Assembly (NCBI GenBank): GCA_030538415.1
Contig: JAUNTY010000016.1
Span: forward strand, 1 to 49,934
Source of the DNA: Neisseria sp.
Lineage (GTDB): Bacteria > Pseudomonadota > Gammaproteobacteria > Burkholderiales > Neisseriaceae
DNA length: 49,934 nt
Reading direction: 5' to 3'
Below are positions 9,872-16,709 of the stretch, in pieces. The position numbers and the translations under genes are program-made. Below the pieces are notes generated by a model. It did no database searches and was not told where the DNA came from. It saw nothing but the letters and a program-made list of their open reading frames with translations. Position 1 is the first letter of the stretch. Each line of letters begins with the position of its first letter.

Positions 9872-11227
9872 TCAAGGATTCATCACCCGCGCCAGCAGCG
9901 CCTTCTCCTTGCCCTGCATATCGGGAATCTGCACTTCGATGCCGTTGCCGGGGGCGACTTCCACTGCTTCGCCTTTGCGCTTCATTTCGGCCAACACCAG
10001 CGTTTGGTTGCCGCTCGGGTGGATGATTTCGAGGGTATCGCCGATGCTGAATTTGTTCTTCACTTCCACGGTTGCCCAGCCGTCGGCATCGATGTCGGTA
10101 ATCTGGCCGACAAACTGGCTTTGCTTGGCGATGGAATGGCCGTTGAGGTAGTTTTGATAATCTTTGGTTTGGTGGCGTTCCAAAAAGCCGGGGGTGTAGC
10201 CGCGGTTGGCCAGCCCTTCGAGCTCGGCAAGCAGGCTGAAATCAAACGGGCGGCCTGCGACGGCGTCGTCAATCGCTTTACGGTAGGCTTGGGCGACGCG
10301 GGCAACGTAGTAAACAGATTTGGTGCGGCCTTCTACTTTGAGGCTGTCGACGCCGATTTCGGCCAACTTGGCCACTTGCTCGATGGCGCGCAAGTCTTTG
10401 GAATTCATGATGTAGGTGCCGTGTTCGTCTTCCATAATCGGCATCAATTCGCCGGGGCGGTTGGCTTCTTCAATCAGGAACACTTTGTCGGCGGCGGGGT
10501 GGCGGATTTGGCCGTTGATGCCTTCAAAAGCGGCGTTGGCTTCTTCTTGCGCTTGGTTGAAATCGAAGCCTTGCAACAGCTTGGCATCGCCCATTTCATC
10601 GGTTTCGGTGTCGTGCACTTTGTAATCCCAGCGGCAGGCGTTGGTGCAGGTGCCTTGGTTGGGATCGCGGTGGTTAAAGTAGCCGGAAAGCAGGCAGCGG
10701 CCGGAATAGGCGATGCACAATGCGCCGTGCACAAACACTTCCAGCTCGATATCGGGGCATTCCTGGCGGATTTCGGCGATTTCGTCCATGCTCAATTCGC
10801 GCGAGAGAATGATGCGCTCTACGCCGATTTTCTGCCAGAATTTCACCCCCCAATAATTGGTGGTGTTGGCCTGCACCGACAAATGAACCGGCACTTCCGG
10901 CCAGCGTTCGCGCACGTTCATAATCAGGCCGGGGTCGGCCATAATCAGCGCGTCGGGCTGCATGGCAATCAGCGGTTCCATGTCGGCCATAAAGGTTTTC
11001 AGCTTGCTGTTGTGCGGCAGGGTGTTGACGGTGAGGAAGAATTTTTTGCCGCGCTCGTGCGCTTCGCCGATGCCTGTTTCGAGTACGTCGAGTTTGGCGA
11101 ATTCGTTGTTGCGGGCGCGCAGCGAATAGCGCGGGCTGCCCGCGTAAACGGCATCGGCACCGTAATCGAAGGCGGCGCGCATGCGTTCGAGGCCGCCGGC
11201 GGGTAATAAGAGTTCGGGGGATTTCAT
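9872..11227 (-). CDS. yegQ: U32 family protein, tRNA hydroxylation type (YegQ/TrhP)
   Basis: 451 residues. Members close to E. coli YegQ (TrhP) act in prephenate-dependent hydroxylation of uridine 34 in tRNA; other U32 proteins were named collagenase-like peptidases. The U32 signature EVFVHGALCIAYSGRCLLS is intact. A Cys cluster follows (GTCTNACRWDY), giving the four cysteines typical of the iron-sulfur site in this group. The N-terminal segment LLLPAGGLERMRAAFDYGAD and the motif YAGSPRYSLRARN also match. I choose the ATG at 11227, nine bases after AAGG, over the in-frame TTG three codons earlier. A C-terminal beta domain (residues 350-451) is present, so the protein is full length. Confidence 0.93.
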   Translation of the reverse strand: MKSPELLLPAGGLERMRAAFDYGADAVYAGSPRYSLRARNNEFAKLDVLETGIGEAHERGKKFFLTVNTLPHNSKLKTFMADMEPLIAMQPDALIMADPGLIMNVRERWPEVPVHLSVQANTTNYWGVKFWQKIGVERIILSRELSMDEIAEIRQECPDIELEVFVHGALCIAYSGRCLLSGYFNHRDPNQGTCTNACRWDYKVHDTETDEMGDAKLLQGFDFNQAQEEANAAFEGINGQIRHPAADKVFLIEEANRPGELMPIMEDEHGTYIMNSKDLRAIEQVAKLAEIGVDSLKVEGRTKSVYYVARVAQAYRKAIDDAVAGRPFDFSLLAELEGLANRGYTPGFLERHQTKDYQNYLNGHSIAKQSQFVGQITDIDADGWATVEVKNKFSIGDTLEIIHPSGNQTLVLAEMKRKGEAVEVAPGNGIEVQIPDMQGKEKALLARVMNP

Positions 11228-11248
11228 GTGTGTCAACCTTGCAAAGCG

Positions 11249-11282
11249 TTCAGACGGCCTTGATATAGAAGGCCGTCTGAAA
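11249..11282 (-). terminator. DUS inverted-pair terminator of the TraB/GumN gene
   Basis: TTCAGACGGCCT and AGGCCGTCTGAA separated by GATATAGA lie about 50 bases downstream of the TraB/GumN stop and before the yegQ start, insulating the two minus-strand genes. Confidence 0.8.
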
Positions 11283-11332
11283 GAAACATATTGAATAGAA
11301 TGTGGAAATTATCCGCCTTTTTCATCAGGCGG

Positions 11333-12262
11333 TCAATTTGAGGGAGGCAGCACCGGCGTTACCTGATAGCCCACCTGCCGCAGCCGCAGAATCAGCCCTT
11401 GCTCGCCAAAAAGATGCGCCGCGCCCACGGCCACCAGCGTGGATTGTTGCGGCAGGATTTCTATCAGCTTCGGCAGCCATTGCTGGTTGCGCTCTAGCAA
11501 TAGCTGTTGATACATAAGCTTCTGCCAAAATACGCGGTCTTGCTGCGGCAGGTATTTGAGTTGTTCGTCAGGATTTGATACCTCTTCCCAAATTGCAGAG
11601 GCCCGATGCTTTTGATAATCGTCCACCAATGTTTTTTGCTCTTCAAGCACCTTGCGGTAGTTGAAAATCAGCATATCGAGGCTACGTTTGATTTTATCTT
11701 CGGGAATCGCGCTGATGTAATACATCGGCTCGATACGCTCCAGCGCGATAATCGTTTTTTGCTGTTTCCCGGCCTGCTGAATCAGCAAATTATCGATACC
11801 GTATTGGTACGAATAGCCTTGGGGCGAATACAGGCTCTGCACCGAAATCCACAACGCCCACGGCTTGGTTTTGCTGTTGCCCTCCACCGGCAGCGAATCG
11901 TTGCCCTGCGTCAGTATCTGTTTGAGCGCCGAAACACGCACACGGCCAAGCGACTGGTTGAGCGTGCGCGTGTCGCTCATCATCTGCATCATTTTGGCGG
12001 CATCGGCGGCATGGCGCGGCTGCTCCAGCTCGTCGGCATTCGATTCCACCACCAGCTGCGCCACTTGATTGAGCGTGCGTTGATATTGCGCGGGCAGGCT
12101 GCTGCCGACTTTGCCGACGTGCACCGTGCCGAGCAGCCAAGAATCGGGGCGGCCTTGCTTGCTGATTTTCCACAAAAAAGTATCCGCTTCGGGCGCGCCC
12201 TGCGCCAGGGCAAAGGCGCTGGCAAGCAGCATAAACAAGGTGACGGTAATTTTTTTAAGCAT
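11333..12262 (-). CDS. TraB/GumN family protein
   Basis: 309 residues with a clear N-terminal signal peptide (cleavage likely after ALA near residue 20). The TraB/GumN fold is recognised by SWLLGTVHVGK near residue 45, a central ALERIEPMYYI, and the C-terminal VAVGAAHLFGEQGLILRLRQVGYQV. The GTxH and GAAHL motifs hold the conserved His residues of this metallo-hydrolase-like family. Bacterial members are probably exported proteins of unknown substrate; some are linked to pheromone shutdown or heme. The gene is monocistronic, with DUS hairpins before and after it. Confidence 0.88.
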   Translation of the reverse strand: MLKKITVTLFMLLASAFALAQGAPEADTFLWKISKQGRPDSWLLGTVHVGKVGSSLPAQYQRTLNQVAQLVVESNADELEQPRHAADAAKMMQMMSDTRTLNQSLGRVRVSALKQILTQGNDSLPVEGNSKTKPWALWISVQSLYSPQGYSYQYGIDNLLIQQAGKQQKTIIALERIEPMYYISAIPEDKIKRSLDMLIFNYRKVLEEQKTLVDDYQKHRASAIWEEVSNPDEQLKYLPQQDRVFWQKLMYQQLLLERNQQWLPKLIEILPQQSTLVAVGAAHLFGEQGLILRLRQVGYQVTPVLPPSN

Positions 12263-12289
12263 GATGGTTTGGCGGTGTGGTTAAAAACG

Positions 12290-12324
12290 TTCAGACGGCC
12301 TCAGGATATAGAAGGCCGTCTGAA
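12290..12324 (-). terminator. DUS inverted-pair terminator
   Basis: TTCAGACGGCCT and AGGCCGTCTGAA around an 11-base loop lie 22 bases beyond the stop of the small lipoprotein gene at 12346-12735. Confidence 0.8.
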
Positions 12325-12345
12325 ACGGAGGCTTCCCGAAGCGCC

Positions 12346-12735
12346 TTACCAACGGCGGAACGGGCGGCGGAACGGATAGTAGAAATCGTCCCAATAATCA
12401 TCGTAATAATAACGCATCTCGCGCAGGCGTTGTTGCGAAATATAGTTTTGCCAGGCCATTTTATAACAAGCCTGAAACATCGGATCGGCCACTTTGTCGA
12501 CATATTCCAGGCGGAATGCTTGACGCTCTTTTTCGGTCTGGTTTTCCGGCGGGTCAAACTGGCGGCGCATCAATTCGGCAGTTTCCTTGTCGCACTGCCC
12601 CGCCAGCGCCACTTGCAGGTTTTGCTCGTATCGCTGCTGCGCCGCCGCCCGCGCGGCTTTCTGCTCGGGCGTGGACGCACAGGCCACCAAGACCGGCATG
12701 GCAGCGGTAATCAGCAGATAAGCGGTCATTTTCAT
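12346..12735 (-). CDS. Small predicted lipoprotein
   Basis: 129 residues. It has a signal peptide ending in the lipobox LVAC (Cys at residue 19), so it is probably lipid-anchored. The mature part is Gln/Arg/Ala-rich with two further Cys (about residues 48 and 90) that could form a disulfide. It ends in an aromatic, Tyr/Asp/Arg/Phe-rich tail (YYYDDYWDDFYYPFRRPF). A good AAGGAG site precedes the ATG. I cannot assign a function. It is flanked by the TraB/GumN gene and the sulfur-transporter pair, each apparently a separate unit. Confidence 0.8.
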   Translation of the reverse strand: MKMTAYLLITAAMPVLVACASTPEQKAARAAAQQRYEQNLQVALAGQCDKETAELMRRQFDPPENQTEKERQAFRLEYVDKVADPMFQACYKMAWQNYISQQRLREMRYYYDDYWDDFYYPFRRPFRRW

Positions 12736-12803
12736 GATTGCAGACTCCTTTTCAGCTTGTATGCCTGCAATGTACGCCCATTAGGGCTTGCTGACAATCC
12801 GGT

Positions 12804-13220
12804 TTACAGGTGCTTTTGCCCCGGCAAGCGAAACAACCACATCCCCACCAGCATCGCCCCCATAAACCACAACATCTCGCCACGCAACATGCCGGTGAGC
12901 ACCAGCGCGGGCCCCGGGCACACGCCAACCAGCCCCCAGCCGATGCCGAACAAAGCCGCACCCGCCAGTAGCCTGCGGTCGATTTGTTTGGCGGCGGGCA
13001 GATGGAAGCTGTCGGCACGCAGCGGCTTGCCGGCCTTTTTCTTCGGCCGCGCAAACGCCCACAGCGTCACCCACACCGCGCCGCCCATCACAAATGCCAG
13101 CGAGGCATCCCAGCTGCCGGAAAGATCGAGGAAATTCTGCACTTTTTGCGGATTGGCCATGCCCGACACCAACAAACCGAAGCCGAACAACACGCCCAAT
13201 AAAAACATACCGATATTCAT
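12804..13220 (-). CDS. YeeE/YedE-type sulfur transporter, second half (DUF6691)
   Basis: 138-residue membrane protein with four hydrophobic segments. The family motif GWGLVGVCPGPALV contains the conserved Cys near residue 95. This half pairs with the product of the upstream gene to make a YeeE/YedE (TsuA-type) transporter, a family that imports thiosulfate or moves related sulfur compounds through Cys relays. The start is ATG 13220, which shares one base with the upstream stop (TGATG). The longer frame to 13328 lies within the upstream gene and is not real. The tight overlap implies equal expression of the two halves. Confidence 0.9.
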   Translation of the reverse strand: MNIGMFLLGVLFGFGLLVSGMANPQKVQNFLDLSGSWDASLAFVMGGAVWVTLWAFARPKKKAGKPLRADSFHLPAAKQIDRRLLAGAALFGIGWGLVGVCPGPALVLTGMLRGEMLWFMGAMLVGMWLFRLPGQKHL

Positions 13221-13642
13221 CACACCACTCCCGCCACATGTCTCAAGACAAACACCGTCGCAAAGCCGAACAGCATAAACACGCCCACCGACACCGCCGA
13301 ACGTTTGGAAAGCCGCCCCAAACCGCACACGCCGTGGCCGCTGGTGCAGCCCGAACCCAGGCGCACACCGTAGCCCACCAGCAGACCGCCCGCAACCAGC
13401 AGCATTTTATTGTCGGTCACCACCACATCGGGCATGCCGAACGCGGCGGCGTAAAGCCACGACGACAGCAATACCCCGGTTATAAAAGCCACCCGCCAAT
13501 AGCGCTCTTTTCCCTGCTGCCCGAACACGCCCGCCAAGATGCCGCTGGCACCCATAATCCGTCCGTAAAGCCGCCACACCAGCGTTGCGGCCAAACCAAT
13601 CAAGATGCCGCCGAACAAGGCCATCCAATACGCCTGCGTCAT
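13220..13642 (-). CDS. YeeE/YedE-type sulfur transporter, first half
   Basis: 140 residues with four hydrophobic segments. The motif VRLGSGCTSGHGVCGLGRLS (residues 93-112) carries the conserved GxGCxxGHG Cys signature of YeeE/YedE transporters. A GGAGGG site precedes the ATG at 13642. It is the first gene of a two-gene operon with the second half downstream. No rhodanese, TusA or sulfur-dioxygenase gene is adjacent, so the exact substrate is not indicated by context. Confidence 0.9.
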   Translation of the reverse strand: MTQAYWMALFGGILIGLAATLVWRLYGRIMGASGILAGVFGQQGKERYWRVAFITGVLLSSWLYAAAFGMPDVVVTDNKMLLVAGGLLVGYGVRLGSGCTSGHGVCGLGRLSKRSAVSVGVFMLFGFATVFVLRHVAGVV

Positions 13643-13967
13643 GAATTACCCTCCTGTAACCAAGAAACGATAATATCACATTATCTTGAATTTAAAACAA
13701 GTCCATTCACGCACTCCATAAAATATTCATTTAGCTTAAAAATGCCGAAGCACATGCAAAACCGATACATATCTGCAACAAATTTACCGTTCGCGCTGCA
13801 AAAATGCAGATGAAAGGTGTAAATTTCAGACGAGCGGATTGACGGTAACGGTCTTTACTTTCATAATAACGTCAAGTTTCCGGCGTACCCACGGGAAACC
13901 CACGGGACAAACAGCCTCAAGGCTGAATAAACATAATTGAAAACCTTCTAACTTGACGGAGCAAATC
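13643..13967. other. Divergent intergenic region with a foldable leader
   Basis: This AT-rich gap lies between the sulfur-transporter operon and the small membrane-protein gene. It should hold promoters for both. The right part (13865-13967) can fold and is listed separately. No other coding frame is credible. Confidence 0.6.
13870..13967 (+). promoter_or_regulatory. Candidate structured mRNA leader of the small membrane-protein gene
   Basis: The 9-base arm CGTCAAGTT (13870-13878) is perfectly complementary to AACTTGACG (13950-13958). The right arm overlaps the start of the ribosome site GGAG (13958-13961). Inside lie a 5-bp hairpin CAGCC-TCAA-GGCTG (13912-13925) and a direct repeat of ACCCACGGGA (13888 and 13898) that can form a bulged stem. 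A closing helix touching the ribosome site is what a translational riboswitch or thermosensor would look like. I could not match it to a known class. Confidence 0.4.
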
Positions 13968-14105
13968 ATGATTGACCGATTGATGCCCATTTTCGCCGTA
14001 ATCGGCGTGATTTCCAGCCTCGGCTACCTGAGCCTGATGGTATGGGTGATGTATGAAAACCTGCATCGTGGCAAGAAAAAACAGCTTTCTTCCCACGCCG
14101 GCTGA
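13968..14105 (+). CDS. Small single-pass membrane protein, 45 residues
   Basis: The ATG at 13968 has the ribosome site GGAG seven bases upstream. The 45-codon frame ends at TGA 14103-14105, and a DUS terminator follows 17 bases later. The product starts MIDRLMPIFAVIGVISSLGY, has one transmembrane segment (about residues 6-28), and ends in a basic tail (HRGKKKQ). Small single-helix proteins of this form are often accessory subunits of membrane complexes. I cannot name its partner. Good start signal, own terminator and a likely leader support it as a real gene despite its size. Confidence 0.7.
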   Translation: MIDRLMPIFAVIGVISSLGYLSLMVWVMYENLHRGKKKQLSSHAG

Positions 14106-14122
14106 CACACAGCCAGTTGAGC

Positions 14123-14156
14123 AAGCCGTCTGAATGCGAATGTTTCAGACGGCCTT
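14123..14156 (+). terminator. DUS inverted-pair terminator
   Basis: AAGCCGTCTGAA and TTTCAGACGGCCTT around TGCGAATG are followed by TCTTTTT, directly downstream of the 45-codon gene. Confidence 0.85.
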
Positions 14157-14556
14157 TCTTTTTATCGCGTGAAACCCCTTCTCTGACCAAGGCTTCCTGA
14201 CAATTTATATAGTCGGAGAAATGGGATTCTAATACAAAGCGGCGAGCCGCAGACAGTACGGATAGTACGGCAAGGCGAGCCAACGCCGTAGCAGAAACTC
14301 ATTTCTTCGACTATTAAGAGATCTTGGCAAAATTCCCCCGCTCGCCACACCCGCAGGCGGATACCTGATGCAAAGCACAGTTTGGCTTGCCCGCCCATTT
14401 TTTCTGATTCTAAAAACTGAAGTTTAATCAAGCAATTGAAGTGCCCAAGACAGAAACATTCAAGCTGAAACCATGCTTCAGACCAGACACTCTGCGCGGG
14501 TGCGGCAGTTATTTTTTTGCAAAGGCCTCAAGTGGTTTCACAATGCCGCAGCCCGT
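14157..14556. other. Intergenic repeat field before hflX
   Basis: The 400 bases hold a fragment of the AGGCTTCCTGAC terminus (about 14190-14202), a Correia-type element (14208-14315) and a diverged copy of a GC-rich palindromic repeat (14318-14400). The remaining bases downstream of hflX show no gene. Confidence 0.6.
14208..14315. repeat. Correia-type element (CREE-like)
   Basis: It runs from TATAGTCGGAGAAAT to its complement TTTCTTCGACTAT. The core GCAGACAGTACGGATAGTACGG resembles the published Correia core. The right end is slightly decayed (CTATTA). It sits next to a fragment of another element's terminus. Confidence 0.85.
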
Positions 14557-15711
14557 TCAAGCCTGCGCGCGCTCCAGCATCGCCTCACGCAAGGCGTCCA
14601 AACCCAAGCCTTGAGTGGCGGAAACCCTCACCGCCACCACTCTGCCCTGCACATCCCGCATCACCCCCGCCGCGCATTCTTCTTCCGGCAACAGGTCGAT
14701 TTTGTTATACACAATCAGCTGCGGCACTTCATGCGCGCCGATTTCTTCCAACACTTCATCCACATCATCCATCTGCCGCTCGAAATCGGGGTGTGCCGCA
14801 TCCACCACATGCAGCAATACGTCGGCCAGTGCGGTTTCTTCCAGCGTGGCCGCAAACGCCGACACCAGCTTGTGCGGCAAATCGCGCACAAAGCCGACGG
14901 TATCGGTGAGCACCACATGGGTCTGCCCGCCGAGATACAGCCGCCGCGCGGTGGTATCGAGGGTGGCGAAGAGCTGGTCTTTCGCCAGCACGTCGGCCTT
15001 GGTGAGGCGGTTGAACAGGCTGGACTTGCCCGCATTGGTATAGCCGACCAGCGCAAACGTCTTGTCGCTGCCGCTCAGGCGCGATTTGCGGCGGGTAGCG
15101 CGCTGCTTCTGCACCTGTTGCAGCTGGCGCTTGAGCGCACTGATTTTGACATTAATCAGGCGGCGGTCGGTTTCCAGCTGGGTTTCGCCCGGCCCTTTCA
15201 GGCCGATGCCGCCGCGCTGGCTTTGCAGGTGGCCGTAGCCGCGCACCAGCCGCCCGCTCAAGTGGGAAAGCTGCGCCAATTCCACTTGCAGCTTGCCTTC
15301 CTGGCTTTGCGCACGCTGGGCGAAAATAGCCAGAATCAGCCCCACGCGGTCAAGCACGCGGCATTGCAGCGCTTTTTCAAGGTTGCGCTCCTGCGTGGGT
15401 GTCAGCTCGTGGTTGAACACCACCAATTCGATGCCGTCGCCGCGCACGCGTTCGGCCAACTCCTCAGCCTTGCCTGTGCCGACAAACAGCGCGGTTTGGG
15501 CGCGGTCGCGTTTGGCGGTTTCGATACACACTAGCTCGCCGCCGGTGGCGCGCACCAAATCGGCGGCCTCATCCAACGCGGCCTGAAACGCCCGTTCGCG
15601 CGTTTCGTTGGCACCGCTGTAATCGGCGCTGAGCATCATGCCCACCAGCATCACCCGCTCGGGATTTTCCAGCGATTTGTCGATTTGAAACAAAGTGGTT
15701 TTGCGGCTCAA
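14557..15711 (-). CDS. hflX: GTPase HflX
   Basis: Ribosome-associated GTPase that splits stalled 70S ribosomes under stress; 384 residues. The N-terminal HflX domain contains VGTGKAEELAERV, LTPTQERNLEKAL and the diagnostic GGIGLKGPGETQLETDRR. A coiled linker (KISALKRQLQQVQKQR) follows. The G domain has G1 GYTNAGKSSLFN, G2 TTARR, G3 DTVGF and G4 NKID. The start appears to be TTG at 15711 (TTG AGC CGC AAA), seven bases after AAGGA. No suitable ATG lies upstream, and the next in-frame Met would remove the first 20 residues. The usual partner hfq is not adjacent here. Confidence 0.96.
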   Translation of the reverse strand: MSRKTTLFQIDKSLENPERVMLVGMMLSADYSGANETRERAFQAALDEAADLVRATGGELVCIETAKRDRAQTALFVGTGKAEELAERVRGDGIELVVFNHELTPTQERNLEKALQCRVLDRVGLILAIFAQRAQSQEGKLQVELAQLSHLSGRLVRGYGHLQSQRGGIGLKGPGETQLETDRRLINVKISALKRQLQQVQKQRATRRKSRLSGSDKTFALVGYTNAGKSSLFNRLTKADVLAKDQLFATLDTTARRLYLGGQTHVVLTDTVGFVRDLPHKLVSAFAATLEETALADVLLHVVDAAHPDFERQMDDVDEVLEEIGAHEVPQLIVYNKIDLLPEEECAAGVMRDVQGRVVAVRVSATQGLGLDALREAMLERAQA

Positions 15712-16126
15712 GAGTTTTCCTTTTTGAAAGAGGCCGTCTGAAAGGCTGCAGAAGCGCCATTCCCCGCAATTGCAGACGAATCACCCGGCATCATGCAGTG
15801 ATGATCAGACAACACCAATCCGGGCAAGGCGAGACAGATTGACAAAGCGGTTCGGCATCCTGTTGAATCATCTCTTTGGACTAATGTGCAGGCAATGCGG
15901 TGACACGACGGCGCATAAACAGTCGGCTTGACAGCTATAGCACAGATCCACTGCAAAAGCCACTGTAGCGAAACGCCTCAATCTTGCCATGGCCTTGCTG
16001 CGCCCGGCTGCGCTGCCTTTGGCTTGCTGCCTTGTATAGTTTGTCATTCTCGAAGCCATATAAATATCAAACATGCAAACAGTAAGCCGACAATTTTCAG
16101 GCCGTCTGAAACCTTTCCCGAAACAA

Positions 16127-16287
16127 TATAGTGGCTAAACTAAGTATTTGATACAAGACAGCAAGCCGCGGACAGTACGGATAGTACGGCAAGGCGTAGC
16201 AACGCTGTATCAAACTAAATTGGAACGACTATAGTACGGCAAGGTGCAGCAGCAACGCCGTAGCAGATATTCAGTTTAGCCACTATA
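16127..16287. repeat. Composite Correia-type element
   Basis: The outer ends are TATAGTGGCTAAACT and its complement AGTTTAGCCACTATA. Inside lies the core (GACAGTACGGATAGTACGG) followed by a second, different terminus (CAAACTAAATTGGAACGACTATA, ending 16233) and then a second core fragment. It appears to be one element inserted in, or recombined with, another that has another terminus type. Confidence 0.75.
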
Positions 16288-16485
16288 GCATACCGGGCAC
16301 CACCGCCCGACTCTACAGCGGAAGCAAGCTTCATCACTTCAAAACACGGCCATGCCGCATGAAGCATATATTCGACAAACACATCATAATAAAATTAATT
16401 TTCTTTTAAATTTCAATGATTAAATATGACGCCTGAAAAAGCTTTCAGACGGCCTGTTTAATTTTGAAAATTTCAGGCGTACACT

Positions 16486-16690
16486 AAGGCTTCCTGACGA
16501 TTCGTTTATGAGGGGATTTTTGCCCCTGAAAACGCATCTGCTGCGTTAAAAAGCCTCGCAAGATGCCCAATCTTGCTGCGTTTTGGCTGGTTTTACTAGC
16601 GCAGCGTGTAAAACCGCCCTCTTTGAGTAGCCTTGCATCTGCATTTTCAGGGGCAAAAATCCCCTCATAAACGAATCGTCAGGAAGCCCT
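16486..16690. repeat. MITE-like element with 46-bp terminal inverted repeats
   Basis: The left arm starts AAGGCTTCCTGACGATTCG and the right arm is its complement (CGAATCGTCAGGAAGCCCT). The arms match over about 46 bp and enclose about 110 bp with no coding capacity. A miniature palindrome made only of this terminus lies at 22472-22510, and a fragment at about 14190. It ends 20-38 bases before the possible kup starts. Confidence 0.8.
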
Positions 16691-16709
16691 AGCAACCAAT
16701 AAATGCTTT

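Larger units (their letters stand above)
15712..16709. other. One-kilobase intergenic field between hflX and kup
   Basis: This divergent gap holds a DUS near 15732, about 350 bp of sequence without visible genes (15760-16100), a composite Correia-type element (16127-16287), an AT-rich stretch, and a 205-bp hairpin-forming element (16486-16690) that ends just before kup. The short frames crossing it have no ribosome sites or recognisable products. Confidence 0.6.

Noticed and set aside
9866-11206. 446-codon plus-strand open frame opposite yegQ
   Set aside because: It is the antisense shadow of a well-recognised U32 gene in GC-rich DNA; its product has no family features and no ribosome site.
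13885-13910. Possible guanidine-II (mini-ykkC) riboswitch from the two ACGGG repeats
   Set aside because: The two hairpins do not form stems of more than 2-3 bp with ACGR loops, and the downstream gene is not a small multidrug transporter.
15760-16100. Possible small genes in the hflX-kup gap
   Set aside because: Several 60-80 codon frames exist, but none has a ribosome site, sensible composition or recognisable motif.
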